Shown piece after piece: positions 7,438 to 11,827 of a stretch of DNA of 11,827 nt. This DNA comes from Chloroflexi bacterium RBG_16_70_13 (GTDB taxonomy: Bacteria; Chloroflexota; Limnocylindria; Limnocylindrales; CSP1-4): assembly GCA_001795245.1 (NCBI GenBank), contig MGOD01000003.1, positions 12,489 to 24,315 on the forward strand. The letters run 5' to 3'. The stretch's first letter is position 1. Each line of letters opens with the position of its first letter. The notes under the pieces were generated by a model, which was not told the origin of the DNA, did not search any database, and saw nothing but the letters and a program-made list of their open reading frames with translations. The position numbers and the translations under genes are program-made.

Positions 7438-7551
7438 CTACCCCTGCCGCTGCTTGTGCTTCGGGTTCGTGCAGATGACCATCACGGTCCCGTGGCGGCG
7501 AATGACCTTGCAGTTGTCGCAGCGCGCCTTGATGGAGGCTCTGACTTTCAA
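7438..7551 (-). CDS. rpmJ: 50S ribosomal protein L36 (TTG start)
   Basis: Smallest large-subunit protein, 37 residues, the exact family length. The translation begins MKVRASIKARCDNC and ends VICTNPKHKQRQG. C11, C14, C27 and H32 form the expected zinc site, so this is the zinc-dependent form. The start is TTG: no ATG or GTG lies in frame close upstream, and the family N-terminus aligns exactly at the TTG. GAGGA (7556-7560) sits 4 bases upstream as the binding site. It lies 52 bases after infA, behind a strong hairpin, and 4 bases before rpsM, the conserved infA-rpmJ-rpsM order. Confidence 0.96.
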   Translation of the reverse strand: MKVRASIKARCDNCKVIRRHGTVMVICTNPKHKQRQG

Positions 7552-7570
7552 CGGATCCTCGATACCTGGG

Positions 7571-7596
7571 GTTCGCGCCCGGGAGGCGGGCCGAAC
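7571..7596 (-). promoter_or_regulatory. Strong hairpin between infA and rpmJ
   Basis: On the minus strand GTTCGGCCCG and CGGGC-G-CGAAC form a 10-bp stem with a single bulged G and the 5-base loop CCTCC. It begins 7 bases after the infA stop. The loop matches the anti-Shine-Dalgarno core of 16S rRNA and could pair with GAGG of the rpmJ binding site (7557-7560). No T-run follows, so simple termination is unlikely; translation control or mRNA processing is more plausible. Confidence 0.55.
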
Positions 7597-7603
7597 GAAT
7601 GCT

Positions 7604-7822
7604 CTACTTCAGACGGTAGGTGATCCGACCGCGGGTCAGGTCGTACGGGGAGAGCTCGACCCTGACTCGGTCGCCCGGCAGGATCCGGATGAAGTTCATC
7701 CGAAGCTTGCCGGAGATGTGGGCCAGCACGCGGTGGCCATTCTCCAGCTCGACCGCGAACATGGTGTTCGGGAGCGGCTCGAGGACCGTCCCTTCGACTT
7801 CGATCGCGTCTCGCTTGGCCAC
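7604..7822 (-). CDS. infA: Translation initiation factor IF-1 (GTG start)
   Basis: Binds the ribosomal A site during initiation and assists IF-2 and IF-3. 72 residues, the canonical length, made of one S1/OB-fold domain. Family blocks are MAKRDAIEVEGTVLEPLPNT, MFAVELENGHRVLAHISGK, LRMNFIRILPGDRVRVELSP and YDLTRGRITYRLK. The start is GTG, fixed by the strongly conserved N-terminus; only a distant AAGGG lies upstream, so the binding site is weak. A 110-base leader with a candidate promoter and hairpin separates it from the cyclase gene. It may head the alpha-operon transcript. Confidence 0.97.
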   Translation of the reverse strand: MAKRDAIEVEGTVLEPLPNTMFAVELENGHRVLAHISGKLRMNFIRILPGDRVRVELSPYDLTRGRITYRLK

Positions 7823-7854
7823 GGGCGGTGCTGTGTCCCTTTCTCACGGCGAGT

Positions 7855-7873
7855 GCCGGCCCCGCGGGCCGAC
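7855..7873 (-). promoter_or_regulatory. Hairpin in infA leader
   Basis: On the minus strand GTCGGCCC, loop GCG, GGGCCGGC gives an 8-bp stem with one G-T wobble. It lies 32 bases before the infA GTG and downstream of the candidate promoter, so it would be in the 5' untranslated leader. No T-run follows, which argues against an intrinsic terminator for the cyclase gene, though a termination or attenuation role is possible. Confidence 0.45.
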
Positions 7874-7885
7874 ACACGAACGTGT
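7874..7885. promoter_or_regulatory. Inverted repeat at candidate infA promoter
   Basis: A perfect inverted repeat, ACACG-AA-CGTGT on the plus strand, directly follows the candidate -10 box and would cover the transcription start. This is a typical operator position, but the half-sites are only 5 bases and no regulator is known. Confidence 0.3.
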
Positions 7886-7915
7886 AGCGTATCAGAAATC
7901 GTCAGTCCGAGGCAA
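7886..7915 (-). promoter_or_regulatory. Candidate sigma-70-like promoter for infA
   Basis: On the minus strand TTGCCT (7915-7910) could be a -35 box, with TACGCT (7891-7886) as the -10 box after 18 bases. The segment between them is the most AT-rich patch in this gap (GATTTCTGATA). The match is partial and rests on inspection only. Confidence 0.35.
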
Positions 7916-7932
7916 CCGCGCGACGCCCTCGT

Positions 7933-9132
7933 TCAGTCAGCCGGCGGGTTCGGCGCGCAGGCCCGAACAGAGTGGGCGGTGATCGGCGTGCTGAAACCCT
8001 TCAGCTCGAGGTCCGGCACGGGCTCGGTGTCGAAGAGGTCCTCGACCATCGCCATGACACGCTGACTGATGAGCACCTGGCCGGCCGCTGCGGCTGACGA
8101 GAGGCGCGACGCCAGGATGACCGAGGTCCCGATCGCCCCGTAGTCGTAGCGGCCTTCGAAGCCGATCCGGCCGACCGTCGCGTAGCCCGTGGCGATGCCG
8201 ATCCCGAGCCCAAGCTCGTACCCGCGCTTCCGCCACGCGGCGGACAGCGCGGCGAAGCGATCGCGCATCTCGCAAGCGGTCCGGACGGCTGCGAGCTGAT
8301 GGTCCGCGATGAGCGTGGGGTCGTTGTAGAAGACCATCAAGCCGTCGCCGGCGAAATGCTCCACCGTCCCGCCGTCACGAACCGCGAGCTCGCCGACCGT
8401 CGCGTGGTACTGCCGCAAGACGCCCAGCACTTCCTCGGGATCAGCGCGCTCGGCGAACGCCGTGAAGCCTCGGAGGTCCGCGAACAGGGCCGTGATCTCC
8501 CGACGGTGACCCGCCAGCATGGCCTCGCCCTCGATGGACGAGAGCAGCTCCGCCGCCTGCGGCGCATACCGCGCTAGTTCCGTCCGCTGGCGCTCGATGG
8601 TCTCGAAGAGCTGGGCAAGGCGAATCGCGATGGCGGCCTGGTCGGCGAAGTGCTCCACGAGGCCGACCTCCCGCTCCGAGAATGGTCGGACGTCGTTCCT
8701 GGCCGCGGCGATGACCCCGATCACCTGGTCGTCGAACCGGATCGGAACGCCAAGGTCGGTGCGGAAGCCCCCGGCGCGCTGGACCTCGGCGTTGGTCAAC
8801 TCGGGATCGACCAGGACGTCCTCGATCTGCACCACTTGCGCGTCGCGAAGGGCCCTGGCGACCACCGATCCCCCGCCGGGCTCGTACACGAGGCCGGAGA
8901 CGAGCTCCTCGAACTCGGCCGAGAACCCCGTGAACGCCGACATGCGGTACACCGACCCGTGGCGAACCGCGATGTCGGCCACGTCGGCCTGGCACAGCTC
9001 CGCGGCCTCTTCGACCACCGACTGGAGGACGTCGCGGAGGTTGAAGTCGGATCGCGCGATCGCGGCCAGGACCCGACCGAACGCCGCGACCGCTGGGTCG
9101 TCGCCGACCGGGGCTGGCCCGACCTCGGCCAC
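7933..9132 (-). CDS. GAF-domain class III adenylate/guanylate cyclase, atypical active site
   Basis: 399-residue, apparently cytoplasmic signalling enzyme. Residues about 28-178 form a GAF sensor domain, which in other proteins binds small ligands or cyclic nucleotides, and include LGVPIRFDDQVIGVIAAARN. A short helical linker (179-205) leads to a class III cyclase domain (about 208-392). Both metal-binding aspartates are present: D219 in ALFADLRGFT and D263 in HFAGDGLMVF. The usual substrate-selecting lysine is replaced by H259, the second selector is G332 in YDYGAIG, and the transition-state asparagine is I339, while the arginine four residues later (R343) is kept. Activity and substrate are therefore uncertain. 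It starts at a GTG 2 bases after the map stop and is surely co-transcribed with map, an unusual place for a cyclase. Base composition resembles its neighbours, so recent transfer is not evident. Confidence 0.93.
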   Translation of the reverse strand: MAEVGPAPVGDDPAVAAFGRVLAAIARSDFNLRDVLQSVVEEAAELCQADVADIAVRHGSVYRMSAFTGFSAEFEELVSGLVYEPGGGSVVARALRDAQVVQIEDVLVDPELTNAEVQRAGGFRTDLGVPIRFDDQVIGVIAAARNDVRPFSEREVGLVEHFADQAAIAIRLAQLFETIERQRTELARYAPQAAELLSSIEGEAMLAGHRREITALFADLRGFTAFAERADPEEVLGVLRQYHATVGELAVRDGGTVEHFAGDGLMVFYNDPTLIADHQLAAVRTACEMRDRFAALSAAWRKRGYELGLGIGIATGYATVGRIGFEGRYDYGAIGTSVILASRLSSAAAAGQVLISQRVMAMVEDLFDTEPVPDLELKGFSTPITAHSVRACAPNPPAD

Positions 9133-9134
9133 GG

Positions 9135-9911
9135 TCAGATGCTCGTGAGAATTTCGGGACCGTTGTCGGTCACGGCGATGGTGTGCTCGAAATGGGCGGC
9201 CAGCGAACCGTCGGCGGTCACGACCGTCCAGTGATCGGGCAGGACCTCCACGTCGTGGCCGCCGAGCGTGAACATCGGCTCGATGGCGAGGCAGATCCCG
9301 GGCTGAAGCTCCAGCCCTCGCGAGCCCGTCCGGTAGTTGGGGACCTGGGGATCCTGGTGCATCTCCGTCCCGATCCCGTGCCCGACGAACTGGCGCACGA
9401 TCCCGTAGCCATGCTCGCGACCGATGTCCTCGACCGCTGCCGAGATGTCGCCGACGCGGTTGCCGGCGACGGCCGCGCCGATCCCCGCCATGAGGGCCAT
9501 GCGGGTCGCCGTGACGAGCTCATCGACCGCCGCCGACGCGCCGCCGACGACGAACGTCCGGGCGGCGTCGCCGTGCCAGCCGTCGACGATCGCGCCGACG
9601 TCGACAGACACGATCTGGCCGTCACGGACGACCCGATCGCCGGGGATGCCATGGACGACCTCGCTGTCGATCGAGATGCAGGTGCTCGCCGGGAAGGCCG
9701 TCGGGCCACGTCCGTAGCGGCCGCCGCCGAGATAGCCCTTGAAGGACGGGATCCCCCCGGACGCCCGGATGTGCTCCTCGGCGAGGCGGTCCAGCTGGCC
9801 GGTCGTGACGCCGGGGCGGAGCTCCTCCTCGACGAGGGCCAGGACTTCGGCGACGACACGGCCGGCACGACGCATCTGCTCGATCTCGCGGCGCGACTTC
9901 CGGGTGACCAC
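9135..9911 (-). CDS. map: Methionine aminopeptidase, type I (GTG start)
   Basis: Removes the initiator methionine from new proteins. 258 residues. All five metal ligands are visible: D104 in VDVGA, D115 in WHGDAARTF, H178 in GHGIG, E211 in AIEPM and E242 in FEHTIAVT. H87 lies in VVHGIPG and H185 in EMHQDP. Compared with common type I enzymes there are about ten extra residues (near 61-71) between SFKGY and FPASTCIS, close to the active-site rim, and the CISVN motif reads CISID. The start is GTG, 3 bases after adk; the family N-terminus (KSRREIEQMRRAGRVVA) begins just behind it. The gene sits in the conserved secY-adk-map order and is followed by the cyclase after 2 bases. Confidence 0.96.
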   Translation of the reverse strand: MVTRKSRREIEQMRRAGRVVAEVLALVEEELRPGVTTGQLDRLAEEHIRASGGIPSFKGYLGGGRYGRGPTAFPASTCISIDSEVVHGIPGDRVVRDGQIVSVDVGAIVDGWHGDAARTFVVGGASAAVDELVTATRMALMAGIGAAVAGNRVGDISAAVEDIGREHGYGIVRQFVGHGIGTEMHQDPQVPNYRTGSRGLELQPGICLAIEPMFTLGGHDVEVLPDHWTVVTADGSLAAHFEHTIAVTDNGPEILTSI

Positions 9912-9914
9912 GCT

Positions 9915-10589
9915 TCAGGCCCGCCCCGCGGCGCCGGCGTCGATCGCTTCGATGGCCCCGAGAAGACCCGCCGAGACCTCGCCGATCGACTGGCGGCCGT
10001 CGACGGTTCGGAGGGCCCCGGTCGATCGGTAGTGCTCGATGACGGCGTTGAGGTCGGCGAGCTGGCTCGCCAGCCGGGCGCGAATCGTCTCGGGCTTGTC
10101 GTCGTCGCGCTGGATCAGGGCCGACCCATCGATGTCGCAGACGCCAGGCACCCGGGGAGGGTTCATGGGCAGGTGGTAGGGGTGGCCGGCCGCCCGGCAG
10201 ATCCACCGCCCGGAAAGGCGCTCCACGAGGTCCTCCGCAGGGACGTCGATGAGCAGCGCGGCAGCCACGCGGTCACCTCGGCCGGCGAGGAAGGCGTCGA
10301 GGGCTTTCGCCTGGACGACGGTTCGGGGGAAGCCGTCGAGGAGCGCGCCCCGCGCCGCGTCGGGCCGTCCGAGGCGCTCCTCGAGAAGGCGGATGGTGAC
10401 GCCGTCGGGGACGAGCCTGCCGGCATCCATGTAGGCCCTGGCCTCAAGACCCACCGGCGTCGCGTCGCGGACGGCCGCCCGAAACAGATCGCCGGTCGCG
10501 ATGTGCGGGATTCCCAGCCGGTCCCGGAGGACCGCCGCCTGGGTGCCCTTCCCCGCACCCGGGGCTCCCAGGAGGACGACGAGGGTCAT
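9915..10589 (-). CDS. adk: Adenylate kinase
   Basis: Interconverts ATP plus AMP with two ADP and so sets the adenylate energy balance. 224 residues from the ATG at 10589. The P-loop is GAPGAGKGT (8-16), AMP-site motifs ATGDLFRAAV (31-40) and DGFPRTVVQA (85-94) follow, and RDDDKPETIRARL (161-173) closes the LID. The LID is of the long type, but the usual four-cysteine zinc set reads C131, A134, C151, D154, with H136 nearby. It may bind zinc through Cys/His/Cys/Asp or not at all. The frame is open to an ATG at 10664, but those 25 residues are unlike adenylate kinase and would precede the P-loop strand, so the inner ATG is chosen; its binding site is weak. The 157-base spacer after secY holds no gene that can be recognised. 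Confidence 0.96.
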   Translation of the reverse strand: MTLVVLLGAPGAGKGTQAAVLRDRLGIPHIATGDLFRAAVRDATPVGLEARAYMDAGRLVPDGVTIRLLEERLGRPDAARGALLDGFPRTVVQAKALDAFLAGRGDRVAAALLIDVPAEDLVERLSGRWICRAAGHPYHLPMNPPRVPGVCDIDGSALIQRDDDKPETIRARLASQLADLNAVIEHYRSTGALRTVDGRQSIGEVSAGLLGAIEAIDAGAAGRA

Positions 10590-10746
10590 CCGGGCGAAGC
10601 GCTCGTCTCCGTCGTGCCAGTCGCGTCGGCCCGGACGCGTCCAGGCCAAGGCGCGGCCGAGCACCCGAGCGAGCGCACTCCAAGGTGCGTGAGCGAGGGA
10701 GCGGAGGCCGCAACGCCGGCATGGGCCGTCCCGGCCGACGCCGAGG

Positions 10747-11827
10747 TCATCGGATGAAGCCTTCGTAGTTGCGCATCATGAGCTGCGCTTCGATCTGCTT
10801 CATCGTCTCGACGACGACCGAGACGACGATGAGGAGCCCCGTACCGCCGAGGGCGATGCCCGTCAGGTTGGGATCGAGGACGCCGGCGACGACCGGGCCG
10901 ACGGCCACGGACCCCAGGAACAGCGCCCCGGCGATCGTGATCCTGGAGACGACCCGGGCGAGGTAGTCCTGGGTCGGCCGGCCGGGCCGGATGCCGGGGA
11001 TGAACCCGCCGTTCTTGCGAAGCTGCTCGGCGGTCTCATCGGGCTTGAACGTGAAGGCCGTATAGAAGTAGGTGAAGCCCACCGTCAGCAGGAAGTACAT
11101 GATCGCGTACTGGGGGGTCGTCGAGGACAGGAAGCCGGCGATGGCCGTTGCGACGTTCCGCACACCCTCGACCGTCGAGAACGAGAAGTAGAGGGCGAGC
11201 TGGGCCGGGAACTGGAGGATCGAGATCGCGAAGATGATCGGGATCACGCCGGCCAGGTTGACCCGGAGCGGCAGGAATGTCTGCCCGCCCTGGTACATCC
11301 GACGGCCGCGGACGCGGCTGGCGTACTGGATCGGGATCCGCCGCTGGCCCTCTTGGATGTAGATGATCACGCCGACGGCAACGATGGCGAGCGCCGCAAA
11401 GAGGACGATGTCGCGGAGGGGCAGGTTGCCTTGCAGGAGGCTCCCGACGGCCCCCGGCGCCTGGCTGACGATGCCGGCGAAGATGATGAAGCTGATGCCG
11501 TTGCCGATGCCCTTCTCTGTGATCAGCTCGCCCAGCCACATGAGGACGACGGCACCGGCGACCATCGTGACCATCTGGACCCACGACATCGCGTTGCCGA
11601 GCCCGAAGCCGCCGACGATGATCCCGCTCGCGTTCAGGGCGGACAGGATCCCGAAGGCCTGGAGGAAGGCCATCGGAACCGTGAGGTAGCGGGTGTACTG
11701 GTTCAGCCGCTGGCGGCCGTACTCACCCTCGCGGCTCAGCGCCTGGAGCGAGGGAATGACCCCCTGCATCAGCTGCATGATGATCGAGGCGTTGATGTAC
11801 GGGTTCATCGTCAGCCCGACGATCGAC
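10747..11827 (-). CDS. secY: Preprotein translocase subunit SecY, 5' end beyond window
   Basis: Central channel subunit of the Sec translocon in the cytoplasmic membrane. 359 residues are visible; the frame stays open at the right edge, and about 70 N-terminal residues (first membrane helix and part of the following loop) are missing. The visible part starts in SIVGLTMNPYINASIIMQLM and has many hydrophobic helices. The cytoplasmic loops are canonical: YASRVRGRRMYQGGQTFLPL, then RKNGGFIPGIRPGRPTQDYL, and the C-terminus QIEAQLMMRNYEGFIR. The internal ATG at 11808 is not the true start. It precedes adk and map as in the spc operon of many bacteria. Confidence 0.97.
   Translation of the reverse strand, partial: SIVGLTMNPYINASIIMQLMQGVIPSLQALSREGEYGRQRLNQYTRYLTVPMAFLQAFGILSALNASGIIVGGFGLGNAMSWVQMVTMVAGAVVLMWLGELITEKGIGNGISFIIFAGIVSQAPGAVGSLLQGNLPLRDIVLFAALAIVAVGVIIYIQEGQRRIPIQYASRVRGRRMYQGGQTFLPLRVNLAGVIPIIFAISILQFPAQLALYFSFSTVEGVRNVATAIAGFLSSTTPQYAIMYFLLTVGFTYFYTAFTFKPDETAEQLRKNGGFIPGIRPGRPTQDYLARVVSRITIAGALFLGSVAVGPVVAGVLDPNLTGIALGGTGLLIVVSVVVETMKQIEAQLMMRNYEGFIR

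Noticed and set aside
10590..10746. Possible extra gene or adk N-terminal extension in the secY-adk spacer
   Set aside because: The extension from 10664 is unlike adenylate kinase and no domain is seen. Only a weak 5-bp inverted repeat was found and no convincing promoter.
9183..10757. Plus-strand open frame of 524 codons opposite map and adk
   Set aside because: It lies opposite two well-identified genes, with no domain and an Asp/Arg/Gly-rich composition typical of antisense frames in G+C-rich DNA.
1..11827. CRISPR arrays, insertion sequences, phage or defence genes
   Set aside because: No spaced direct repeats, terminal inverted repeats, transposase motifs or atypical composition were seen. 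The whole window is covered by housekeeping genes on one strand.

Overview
This window is a densely packed, very G+C-rich bacterial housekeeping region. All 17 recognisable protein genes lie on the minus strand, so transcription runs from the right edge to the left edge. No RNA gene, insertion sequence, phage gene or CRISPR array is visible, and no gene-free stretch exceeds 160 bases. The organism is most likely a member of the Chloroflexota (a Limnocylindria-like, high-G+C lineage). This is inferred from the gene order, the strong G+C bias, and a membrane-type diadenylate cyclase (CdaA) instead of the DisA typical of Actinobacteria. A phylogeny of RpoA or SecY would be needed to confirm it.

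Right part (11827 to 7933): the end of the spc-type operon. It holds a 5'-truncated secY (protein translocation channel), adk (adenylate kinase), map (methionine aminopeptidase), and then an unexpected GAF plus class III nucleotide cyclase gene, spaced 2 bases from map. The cyclase keeps both metal-binding aspartates but lacks the usual substrate-selecting lysine and the transition-state asparagine.

Central part (7822 to 2955): the alpha operon and its usual extension, infA, rpmJ, rpsM, rpsK, rpsD, rpoA, rplQ, truA, rplM, rpsI. These make initiation factor 1, ribosomal proteins L36, S13, S11, S4, L17, L13 and S9, the RNA polymerase alpha subunit, and tRNA pseudouridine synthase. Gaps are 1 to 52 bases, and truA and rplM overlap by 4. 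A candidate promoter, an inverted repeat and a strong leader hairpin precede infA, so infA may begin a second transcription unit. Another strong hairpin separates infA from rpmJ, which has a TTG start.

Left part (2884 to 1): argF (ornithine carbamoyltransferase), a TPR-repeat protein of unknown role, and a 3'-truncated cdaA that makes c-di-AMP. These follow rpsI after a 70-base spacer containing an inverted repeat. Two nucleotide second-messenger enzymes (the cyclase and CdaA) thus flank the translation and transcription genes.

No wholly new system is evident. The points most worth checking are the atypical cyclase inside the ribosomal operon, the hairpin with an anti-Shine-Dalgarno-like loop before rpmJ, the structured infA leader, and the insertion in methionine aminopeptidase.
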